DNA from: Pedobacter sp. UBA4863
Lineage (GTDB): Bacteria; Bacteroidota; Bacteroidia; Sphingobacteriales; Sphingobacteriaceae
Direction of reading: 5' to 3'
Length of the DNA stretch: 15,799 nt
Assembly (NCBI RefSeq): GCF_002399615.1
Contig: NZ_DHDZ01000043.1
Coordinates: forward strand, 67,354 to 83,152
In this document: positions 7,005-13,452 of the stretch, in pieces
How positions within the stretch are numbered: the stretch's first letter is position 1
Layout: every line of letters starts with the position of its first letter
Translations under genes and position numbers: made by a program
The notes under the pieces: model-generated
What the model saw: only the letters and a program-made list of their open reading frames with translations
What the model was told of the DNA's origin: nothing
Database searches by the model: none

Positions 7005-8735
7005 TTAAAATAGTGCGGTTATACCAAAGTGTATTTTACCTTGGCGCAAATTTAATGGATTATTTTTTTGTTTCCCTAAAGCATAGCTAATAGAAAGAAT
7101 ACCTAGATTGGTTTCGAAGTTTACACCCGTCCCAAAACCCAGCGGAAAATCGGAATGATTTATACTATTGGTTTTATATTGCAAGTACGCTTGGTTGTAG
7201 AAGGCAAACAAGAAAGAGTGCTGTTCTAATAAATACCTTATTTCGGCATTGCCCACAGTATAGCCCGTAGCTAGCACAGAAAGTTCGTTAAAACCCCTCA
7301 AACTATTTTGCCCCCCTAAGCGAAACACCTCATTTTCTAACAAATGTTTCCCCTTAAGAAAAGCCGTTTGATTAGTTACAGCAAAAACCAATTGTTTAGC
7401 CAAAGGCATATAGTAATTGATTTTACTAAACCACCTGTAAGAAGTACTTTGCAAAGGGATGGCATTGTAAAGATTTTGGGAAATAGCCGCATTACGCCTT
7501 ATTTTTTTACCCCCTACGGCAGCATCGAACGTAATGCTGTAGCCCTTTTGCGGATTATACCTATAATCTAGGTTTTCAAGAGTTAAGCCCAAACCGTAAA
7601 AAGTAGTGCTAGCATCTAAAATAGAAGGCAAAATCGTGGCATTTACATAGGCATCTACTGCCGATAAGCTGGTTGATTTATTCTCGACAAAGAACTGAAA
7701 ATTATTGTTTCCTTTGAGCAAGTAATTAAAGCCAAGTTTAATATCAACATTTAAAAACGTAGAATCTTGTTTATAGAGATACAAACTTGGGCTTAAGCCA
7801 AAATCGGTATTAAGCACGTGTGCAAAGCTAGTGCTTATAGCTAACAATTGACTTTGCTGGCCCAGACCCTGATAATTAAAATGTAGCTGTTCCCCTGTTT
7901 TAAAAGCATTTTGTAAATGGAGTTTCAGGTTACCTACCAAAGCGGCTTTTGTATTATTGCCATTTTGCTGCAAACCTATTACACCATCAAACTGGTTTGC
8001 ATTTTTTTTGTTTACAAAAACCCTTACCGAGGCCTTTTCATTAGAGAAATTTACTTCGGCTGGTTTAACCACCTCTAAAAAGGGCAACTCTCTTAAACGA
8101 TTTTCGAGCTGAACTACCGATTTTTCGGCATAAGGCATCCCACTTTTGGCATTAAGATAAGATTGCAAGTACCGTTGCGAAATTTGTGCGTTACCTACAA
8201 TTTGCAAGGTATCAAACAATACCTTTTGATGGAGCTGAACATTTATACTGGCGTTTATTGCATTACCTTCAATACCAATTTGCTGCAAACTAACGCTCGC
8301 AAAAGGATAGCCATTATTTTCATAATAGCTTAACAACGTTTCGAACAAATTTGTTAAACGCTCGGCATTAAAATCTACCCGTTCGTAATTTCTTTCTTTA
8401 AAGCCAATGCTTTGCTTAACTGCCGATGATAAATTACCGCTAGAAAGCTTAACCCATTGGTACAGTTGATTGGGCTGAATAGTTACTGTAGCTTCTTTGC
8501 CTTCAAAAGCCAATGAAGTAATTTCGGCCAAGAGATAACCCTTAAACTGCAACTGGGAGAGCAGCTGGTTGGCCTCTTTATAAACTTGTAGGCTATCCTT
8601 ACTGTTTTTTGGAAGAACGATCGCCTTTGCTAATGCCTTTGTACCGTCAGTAAAAGAAACGTTTAGCTTATAGTCTTGCTGACCAAAAACACCTATGCTA
8701 AAACAGCAGAATAAAAGCCAAATCGCAAACTTCAT
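7005..8735 (-). CDS. Omp85/BamA-TamA-like outer-membrane protein
   Basis: A 576-residue outer-membrane beta-barrel protein of the Omp85 superfamily (surface antigen/BamA/TamA type), which inserts or exports proteins at the outer membrane. The signal peptide MKFAIWLLFCCFSIGVFG is probably cut before Gln-Gln-Asp. Residues about 25-235 look like two or three POTRA domains (for example YENNGYPFASVSL, and FDTLQIVGNAQISQRYLQ with a GNxxxS-type start). From about residue 245 alternating strands form the barrel. FRLGGQNSLRGF (about residues 470-481) is the conserved loop-6 RGF motif, and the protein ends in Phe. It is shorter than BamA (about 800 residues) and is probably not the essential BamA. Start ATG 8735 is chosen over TTG 8747 because GGAGA lies five bases before it. 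First gene of the DUF4271-hemD unit. Confidence 0.86.
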   Translation of the reverse strand: MKFAIWLLFCCFSIGVFGQQDYKLNVSFTDGTKALAKAIVLPKNSKDSLQVYKEANQLLSQLQFKGYLLAEITSLAFEGKEATVTIQPNQLYQWVKLSSGNLSSAVKQSIGFKERNYERVDFNAERLTNLFETLLSYYENNGYPFASVSLQQIGIEGNAINASINVQLHQKVLFDTLQIVGNAQISQRYLQSYLNAKSGMPYAEKSVVQLENRLRELPFLEVVKPAEVNFSNEKASVRVFVNKKNANQFDGVIGLQQNGNNTKAALVGNLKLHLQNAFKTGEQLHFNYQGLGQQSQLLAISTSFAHVLNTDFGLSPSLYLYKQDSTFLNVDIKLGFNYLLKGNNNFQFFVENKSTSLSAVDAYVNATILPSILDASTTFYGLGLTLENLDYRYNPQKGYSITFDAAVGGKKIRRNAAISQNLYNAIPLQSTSYRWFSKINYYMPLAKQLVFAVTNQTAFLKGKHLLENEVFRLGGQNSLRGFNELSVLATGYTVGNAEIRYLLEQHSFLFAFYNQAYLQYKTNSINHSDFPLGFGTGVNFETNLGILSISYALGKQKNNPLNLRQGKIHFGITALF

Positions 8736-8740
8736 ATACT

Positions 8741-8745
8741 TCTCC
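8741..8745 (-). promoter_or_regulatory. Shine-Dalgarno of the BamA-like gene
   Basis: GGAGA on the minus strand, five bases before ATG 8735. It is the clearest ribosome binding site in the window and rules against the in-frame TTG at 8747, which would overlap it. Confidence 0.7.
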
Positions 8746-8802
8746 AAAAGTAATTAAAAGCATTAGGTTTATAGCAAAAGCTAAGAAACTGTTTAAATTT
8801 CA

Positions 8803-8816
8803 GCGAAAATTTTCGC
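8803..8816. promoter_or_regulatory. Perfect 14-base palindrome in the divergent intergenic region
   Basis: GCGAAAATTTTCGC reads the same on both strands. It lies 68 bases upstream of the BamA-like start and 185 bases upstream of hemW. Having no loop, it fits a site for a dimeric DNA-binding protein better than a terminator. The bound protein cannot be named. Confidence 0.4.
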
Positions 8817-8987
8817 ATATCACGTTGAACTTTATGAGCTTATTGGAACAAGGAGTAGAAAGCTTAACCTAGCGACTTTACAGCCCCATCAAAATATTCG
8901 TTTACAGTTATCATATTGCTAAAATAAGAATATGAGGCAGATAAAATTGCTTTGTCTAAAAATTTCACAGTATTTAAACTTTAACCC

Positions 8988-8995
8988 TACATTTG
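8988..8995 (+). promoter_or_regulatory. -7 promoter box of hemW
   Basis: TACATTTG matches the Bacteroidota -7 consensus TAnnTTTG exactly. TTTC at 8963-8966, with 21 bases between, is a plausible -33 element (consensus TTTG). Only six bases separate the box from the hemW ATG, so transcription should start at or within a few bases of it, giving a leaderless or nearly leaderless mRNA. Confidence 0.6.
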
Positions 8996-9001
8996 TATTA
9001 A

Positions 9002-10141
9002 ATGGCCGGCATCTATATCCATATTCCTTTCTGCAAAAAAGCTTGCACTTACTGCGATTTTCATTTTACCACCTCAACAAAATACCTTAACGAGATGGTA
9101 GCGGCAATTTGCAAAGAAATCATCTTAAAAAAGAACAGGCTAGAAGGGCAACAAATTGGAAGTATCTATTTTGGTGGCGGCACACCATCGGTTTTACCAA
9201 CCACTGCACTACAGCAAATATTTGCAACATTAACACAACATTTTTCTATTGCAGCAAATGCAGAAATTACGATAGAAACCAACCCCGACGACCTAACTGC
9301 TGCAAAAATTTCGGAGTTGAGACAATTGCCCATTAATCGTTTCAGTATTGGCACACAATCTTTTTTTAACGAAGATTTGGTGTGGATGAACCGTGCCCAC
9401 AATGCACAAGAAGCAACAGATTGTATTAAAAGAAGTCAAGATGCCGGTTTTGAGAACCTTACCATCGATTTAATTTACGGCTATCCTTTATTGAGCAACG
9501 AAAAATGGCAGGCCAATATCCAAACCGCTATTGACCTACAAGTACCCCATATTTCGGCTTATTCGCTTACCGTAGAACCCAAAACAGCCCTGGCACATGC
9601 CATAAACAAGGGCCAACAACAGTCCGTAAACGACGAACAAAGTGCCGAACAATTTTTAATGCTGATTAACACCGTTACCGCAAATGGGTTTGAGCATTAC
9701 GAAATATCAAATTACTGCTTACCCGGCAAATATGCGGTGCATAATACCAATTATTGGCAAGGCATTCCTTATTTGGGCATTGGCCCTTCTGCACATGGTT
9801 TTGATGGTTACAACAGGTACATTAACATTGCCAACAACGCAACATACCTAGAAAGCATTGGTAAAAAGCAACTGCCCGAAACCATTGAGCATTTGAGCAA
9901 AACTGACCAATTTAACGAATATATAATGACTGCGTTGCGAACTAAATGGGGAGCAGATCTTACGAAGATTGAAAAAGACTTTGGAAAGCACCATGCATCA
10001 TTAGTTAAAAAAGAAGTCCAGCCCTATCTTTCAGACGGAAAAGTTCTCTTATCCGAGAATAAGGTTTACCTTAGTGATGAAGGCAAATTATTTGCTGATG
10101 GAATTGCCGCATCACTTTTTATAGACGATGAACTTAATTAA
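9002..10141 (+). CDS. hemW: HemW, radical SAM heme chaperone
   Basis: HemW is a radical-SAM protein related to coproporphyrinogen dehydrogenase HemN. It binds heme and delivers it to membrane respiratory proteins rather than oxidising coproporphyrinogen. The 379-residue product begins AGIYIHIPFCKKACTYCDFHF, with the 4Fe-4S ligands Cys11, Cys15 and Cys18 in the CxxxCxxCxF form. HemN has a further Cys where this protein has Phe20. SAM-binding features follow: YFGGGTPS (56-63), ETNPDD (92-97) and RFSIGTQSFF (113-122). The HemW-type stretches YEISNYC, HNTNYW and GIGPSAHGF lie in the second half, followed by the C-terminal winged-helix domain. Size is typical. The promoter box sits only six bases upstream, and the SDR gene begins two bases after its stop. 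Many databases mislabel this family as HemN. Confidence 0.94.
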   Translation: MAGIYIHIPFCKKACTYCDFHFTTSTKYLNEMVAAICKEIILKKNRLEGQQIGSIYFGGGTPSVLPTTALQQIFATLTQHFSIAANAEITIETNPDDLTAAKISELRQLPINRFSIGTQSFFNEDLVWMNRAHNAQEATDCIKRSQDAGFENLTIDLIYGYPLLSNEKWQANIQTAIDLQVPHISAYSLTVEPKTALAHAINKGQQQSVNDEQSAEQFLMLINTVTANGFEHYEISNYCLPGKYAVHNTNYWQGIPYLGIGPSAHGFDGYNRYINIANNATYLESIGKKQLPETIEHLSKTDQFNEYIMTALRTKWGADLTKIEKDFGKHHASLVKKEVQPYLSDGKVLLSENKVYLSDEGKLFADGIAASLFIDDELN

Positions 10142-10143
10142 GC

Positions 10144-10929
10144 ATGAAAAATAAAGTAGTTTGGATTACTGGCGCTTCATCTGGAATTGGCGAAGCATTA
10201 GTTTACGAGTTAAGTGCCGCCGGTGCAAAACTGATTATTTCTTCCCGAAACAGGGATGAGCTGTTTCGCGTAAAGCAGAAATGCCACAACCAAATAGACA
10301 TACACGTACTTTCTTTAGATTTGGAAGCTAACGAAAGCTTGCCTGCAAAAGCTACCGAAGCCATTCGAATTTATGGCCATATCGACATTCTAATTAATAG
10401 CGGAGGCATTAGCCAACGAGCATTAGCTTTAGAAACCAATTTAAACACCGAGAAACGCTTCATGGACATTAATTTTTGGGGAACCGTTATTTTAAGCAAA
10501 GCAGTGCTTCCGCAAATGATTAAACGCAATAGTGGCACTATTGTATGTGTAAGCAGTTTAGTGGGCAAGTTTGGCACAAGGTTGCGTTCGGCATATTCGG
10601 CATCTAAACATGCGCTACATGGCTATTTCGAATCGTTAAGAATAGAATTAGACAGCACCAACATTTACATTTTATTAGCTTGCCCGGGGTTTATTAAAAC
10701 TAAAGTAACGCTTAATGCCTTAACTGCAGATGGCAGCAAACAGGGCACCATGGATGAAGCGCAAGAAAATGGCATGCCCGCCCAAGAGTGTGCTAAGCAA
10801 ATCATTAAAGCCATTGAGCAGAAGAAAAACGAAGTTTATATTGGCGGCAAAGAGGTAAAGGGCGTTTTATTGAAAAGATTATTCCCTAAATATTTCGATA
10901 AAGTAATACGAAAAACTAAGGTTACTTAA
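10144..10929 (+). CDS. SDR family oxidoreductase, DHRS7B-like
   Basis: A 261-residue classical short-chain dehydrogenase/reductase that should oxidise or reduce a hydroxyl/carbonyl substrate with NAD(P). The cofactor loop TGASSGIG is at 9-16. The usual NNAG is replaced by NSGG (85-88). The catalytic tetrad is intact: Asn110, Ser138, Tyr151 and Lys155 (YSASK). The C-terminal part, with LNALTADGSKQGTMD and a basic tail, resembles animal DHRS7/DHRS7B, from memory. Substrate is unknown. An acyl, lipid or retinoid-type substrate would fit the family but is a guess. The gene starts two bases after hemW and so shares its transcript. No clear terminator follows before the next gene. Confidence 0.9.
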   Translation: MKNKVVWITGASSGIGEALVYELSAAGAKLIISSRNRDELFRVKQKCHNQIDIHVLSLDLEANESLPAKATEAIRIYGHIDILINSGGISQRALALETNLNTEKRFMDINFWGTVILSKAVLPQMIKRNSGTIVCVSSLVGKFGTRLRSAYSASKHALHGYFESLRIELDSTNIYILLACPGFIKTKVTLNALTADGSKQGTMDEAQENGMPAQECAKQIIKAIEQKKNEVYIGGKEVKGVLLKRLFPKYFDKVIRKTKVT

Positions 10930-11050
10930 ACTAGGTTTCATCATTTTAGTTTCAACTTTCACACCACAATAGTGTACTTTACGTTTTAAATCAGAACTTT
11001 GCACTAATTAATTTACCATAAATTAACTCAAAGTCTACAAATCACAACAA

Positions 11051-11929
11051 ATGAGCTTTAATTTAAAACCCGTAGATACGGTAGAATCCATTACTCCCGA
11101 GGACTTTAAAAAGAACTATCTCAAGAAAAAACGTCCTTTGGTAATTAAAGGCCTAACCAAAGATTGGCCCGCTAGAGAAAAATGGACTACCGAGTATTTG
11201 AAGGAAATTGGCGGTGAGCTAGAAGTACCGCTTTACGATAATTCTAAAGCAGACCCCAGCAAGCCTATTAATGCCGCAACGGCACACATGAAGTTTGGCG
11301 AATATTTGGATTTAATTAAACGTGAGCCTACCGAGTTAAGAATATTTTTCTTCAACTTATTTAAAAAAGTACCCAGCTTAATTAACGATATCAAAATCCC
11401 GAAAGATTTAATGGGCGGTTTTATAGAAAGCATGCCTGCCATGTTTTTTGGCGGTTCAAACTCGGTAACCTTCTTACATTACGACATTGATTTGCCACAT
11501 ATTTTTCATACGCACTTTGGTGGCCGCAAGCACATTATATTGTTTGATTATAAATGGAAAAAGCGTCTTTACTGCTTACCAAATGCCACTTATGCCTTAG
11601 AAGACTATAAAGTAGATAACCCAGATTTCGAAAAATTTCCTGCCCTAAATGGTGTGGAAGGCTATGAAATTTATTTAGAACACGGCGACACTTTATTTAT
11701 GCCTACTGGCATGTGGCACTGGATGAAATACGTTGATGGTTCGTTCTCGTTAAGTTTAAGAGCTTGGGACCAATCTATTAGCCGGAAAGTAGCCAGTGTT
11801 TGGAGCTTATTTAGACATGGCGCCGTTGATAGCTTAATTAAAATGCTATTTAAAGAAAAATATGCCAACTGGAGAGAGAAAAAAGCCATACAAAGAGCCG
11901 AAAACGCTTATGCCAAAGGCAAACTTTAA
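11051..11929 (+). CDS. Cupin-8/JmjC-like Fe(II) 2-oxoglutarate oxygenase
   Basis: A 292-residue protein of the cupin-like/JmjC (FIH-type) family of Fe(II)- and 2-oxoglutarate-dependent oxygenases, which hydroxylate protein side chains or RNA. The N-terminal part RPLVIKGLTKDWPAREKWT is the usual family opening. The iron triad is visible: His143 and Asp145 (HYD), and His223 in LFMPTGMWHWMKYV. The 80-residue distance between the two His equals that in human FIH as I recall it. Lys160 in GGRKHIILF fits the 2-oxoglutarate-binding Lys. Extra histidines at 150, 153 and 155 are notable. The substrate is unknown. It is separated by 121 bases from the SDR gene. A weak box GAACTTTG (10994-11001) could be its own promoter. 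Confidence 0.86.
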   Translation: MSFNLKPVDTVESITPEDFKKNYLKKKRPLVIKGLTKDWPAREKWTTEYLKEIGGELEVPLYDNSKADPSKPINAATAHMKFGEYLDLIKREPTELRIFFFNLFKKVPSLINDIKIPKDLMGGFIESMPAMFFGGSNSVTFLHYDIDLPHIFHTHFGGRKHIILFDYKWKKRLYCLPNATYALEDYKVDNPDFEKFPALNGVEGYEIYLEHGDTLFMPTGMWHWMKYVDGSFSLSLRAWDQSISRKVASVWSLFRHGAVDSLIKMLFKEKYANWREKKAIQRAENAYAKGKL

Positions 11930-11972
11930 AAAATAACAGTTTCTTTAGCGCATTTAAGGAGAAAACAATTAC

Positions 11973-12001
11973 AGCGGGGCATCGGTTACAATAGTCCCGC
12001 T
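11973..12001. repeat. GC-rich hairpin after the cupin-like gene
   Basis: AGCGGGGC (11973-11980) pairs with GTCCCGCT (11994-12001), eight pairs with one G-T wobble, around a 13-base loop. It lies 43 bases past the stop codon and is followed by TTTCACTTTTATT, so it may end the hemW-SDR-oxygenase transcripts. Two weaker dyads follow: GGATA/TATCC (12029-12042) and AGGTTT/AAACCT (12051-12071). The whole block could be a dispersed intergenic repeat. Confidence 0.45.
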
Positions 12002-12144
12002 TTCACTTTTATTGCTGATGAAAAACCGGGATATAATTATCCAATCCCTTAGGTTTAATTTACCCAAACCTGTAAAAAACACTCCAATCTCATAAAATCA
12101 ACTATTTTCGTACTTACTAAAACCATTGTTTAATTTGGGCCTTA

Positions 12145-12756
12145 ATGGAAAAACAACTCAGCGAAAAAGAAAAAATGTTGGCAGGCAAGGCTTACCAAGC
12201 TGGCGATAATGAATTAGCCCACGACCGTTTAAAAGCCCGCGAAATTGTTTTCGAGTTTAACAACCTACCACCAAAGCAGATTAAACAGCGCAAACAACTT
12301 ATTAAAAGGCTATTCGGAAAAACCGAAACCATGTTTTACGTAGAGCCTCCTTTTCGTTGCGACTATGGTTACAACATCGAAATTGGCAACCATTTTTACA
12401 GTAATTTTAACTTGGTGATTTTAGATTGTGCCAAAGTTACCATTGGCAACCATGCTTTTTTTGGCCCAAATGTAGCCATTTACACCGCAGGTCATCCATT
12501 GCATCCACATTTGCGCAACCAAGAACATGAATGGGCACAACCTATTACCATTGGCAATAATGTTTGGCTGGGTGGCAATGTGGTGATAAATCCTGGTGTA
12601 AGCATTGGCAACAATGTGGTAATTGGCTCTGGCAGTGTAGTTACTAAAGATATTCCCGATAATGTATTTGCGGCCGGCAACCCTTGTAAAGTAATTAGGG
12701 CAATTACCGAAGCAGATAAAGATTTTTATTATAAGAATTTTAAATTAGGCGAATAA
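12145..12756 (+). CDS. Maltose/galactoside O-acetyltransferase family protein
   Basis: A 203-residue acetyl-CoA-dependent sugar O-acetyltransferase of the Maa/LacA/NodL type, a trimeric left-handed beta-helix enzyme in the cytosol. The N-terminal mac domain is present (EKMLAGKAYQAGDNELAHDR). Hexapeptide repeats of the (I/V)GN/GxN form run from about residue 78 to 165. The catalytic His is His117 in YTAGHPLHP, and the acetyl-CoA-site sequence WLGGNVVINPGVSIG (141-155) is intact. The C-terminal GNPCKVIR is standard. Family members acetylate maltose, glucose or galactosides, or surface-glycan sugars; the sequence does not say which. It stands alone with its own upstream region, where TATTTTCG (12103-12110, 7/8 of the -7 consensus) may be the promoter. 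Confidence 0.91.
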   Translation: MEKQLSEKEKMLAGKAYQAGDNELAHDRLKAREIVFEFNNLPPKQIKQRKQLIKRLFGKTETMFYVEPPFRCDYGYNIEIGNHFYSNFNLVILDCAKVTIGNHAFFGPNVAIYTAGHPLHPHLRNQEHEWAQPITIGNNVWLGGNVVINPGVSIGNNVVIGSGSVVTKDIPDNVFAAGNPCKVIRAITEADKDFYYKNFKLGE

Positions 12757-12789
12757 CGAAGTTAATAGAGAATACTGCTTTTATACGCT

Positions 12790-12812
12790 CTTCGGAATTT
12801 GCAATCCCGAAG
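12790..12812. repeat. REP-like stem-loop A
   Basis: CTTCGGAATT (12790-12799) and AATCCCGAAG (12803-12812) pair at nine of ten positions around the loop TGC. It is the first of three stem-loops of the same design in the gap behind the acetyltransferase gene. Confidence 0.6.
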
Positions 12813-12821
12813 CATTATCGC

Positions 12822-12836
12822 TGGATCTGCGATCCA
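12822..12836. repeat. REP-like stem-loop B
   Basis: TGGATC (12822-12827) and GATCCA (12831-12836) form a perfect 6-bp stem around TGC, the same loop as stem-loop A. At the apex ATC/GAT replaces ATT/AAT, so the change keeps pairing. Confidence 0.55.
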
Positions 12837-12866
12837 AATCTTAAAAATTGGTTTAAAAATTATGGA

Positions 12867-12889
12867 GTTCGACATTACAAATGTCGAAC
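12867..12889. repeat. REP-like stem-loop C
   Basis: GTTCGACATT (12867-12876) and AATGTCGAAC (12880-12889) form a perfect 10-bp stem around ACA. It has the same length and ATT/AAT apex as stem-loop A but a different stem base. There is no T-run on either side. Confidence 0.6.
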
Positions 12890-12956
12890 AGCAGAGTGTT
12901 GCTTGGTTAAGAACCGGTAATCAATCTACCCATTACTTGGAAGAAATCTTTGTTAA

Positions 12957-13382
12957 TCAAGAGCTATGATCAACCACCACTTTCCACTCACCATCAATCT
13001 TTCTTAACAACAGAGTAAAATAACCTTTTGGATCGTCTTTTTCTCTCTTCAAATGCCAGCTACCTAGCACAAAAGCACTACCTTTTGCTAGAAACTCCAC
13101 TTTCTTAATCCCGAAAGTTAAAAAACCCATAGCACTCTTATCAGGATAGCCCTTTTTGTAATTGTCGAGCGTTTTTTGCCAGCCATAAGTTGGCCCATTT
13201 TTGCCAACAAACAATAAACTATCGCTTTTCCAATAGCCTTGCATGTAACGTTCCATATCGCCCTTGTTCCAACCTTGGCGCTGGTTTTCTAATACTTTAA
13301 GTATGGCAGCCTTGTCTTGATTGGTTTGCGCATTCAACTGCAAGGCAAAACCCAACATCAACATTACTAATATGCTTTTCAT
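12957..13382 (-). CDS. Secreted SnoaL/DUF4440-type (NTF2-like) protein
   Basis: A 141-residue exported protein of the SnoaL/DUF4440 branch of the NTF2-like fold. I start it at ATG 13382, which gives an immediate signal peptide (MKSILVMLMLGFALQLNA, cut before Gln). An ATG at 13418 would put 12 extra residues in front of the signal. The mature part reads as one NTF2-like domain: a helical opening ILKVLENQRQGWNKGDMERYM, then GYWKSDSLLFVG, and the closing strands FTLLLRKIDGEWKVVVDHSS. Such proteins often bind small ligands or act as isomerase-like accessory domains; no substrate can be named. The gene lies 70 bases downstream of der on the same strand and may be its distal co-transcribed neighbour. 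AGCTTTTAAGCT (a 12-base palindrome near 13429-13440) sits between them. Confidence 0.85.
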   Translation of the reverse strand: MKSILVMLMLGFALQLNAQTNQDKAAILKVLENQRQGWNKGDMERYMQGYWKSDSLLFVGKNGPTYGWQKTLDNYKKGYPDKSAMGFLTFGIKKVEFLAKGSAFVLGSWHLKREKDDPKGYFTLLLRKIDGEWKVVVDHSS

Positions 13383-13452
13383 AAAATGGTTATTTGCTGT
13401 TGAAGTTAAGCATTTCATTCATTTATAGGAAAGCTTTTAAGCTCAGAAAAGA

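Noticed and set aside
8745..8752. TACTTTTG on the minus strand as a -7 box of the BamA-like gene
   Set aside because: It matches TAnnTTTG but overlaps the Shine-Dalgarno GGAGA and lies nine bases from the ATG. Transcription from it would remove the binding site, so the match is likely chance.
9002..10141. Annotation as oxygen-independent coproporphyrinogen oxidase (HemN)
   Set aside because: The iron-sulfur motif is CxxxCxxCxF rather than HemN's CxxxCxxCxC, and the length of about 380 residues fits HemW, not HemN (about 450).
12902..12917. A fourth stem GGTT/AACC after stem-loop C
   Set aside because: Only four Watson-Crick pairs plus two wobbles; too weak to list with the other three.
12862..12969. 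A 35-codon plus-strand reading frame starting ATG GAG TTC and ending TGA inside the DUF4440 gene
   Set aside because: It runs through stem-loop C, overlaps the 3' end of the opposite gene, has no ribosome binding site, and the product resembles nothing I know. It is probably chance or a decayed remnant.
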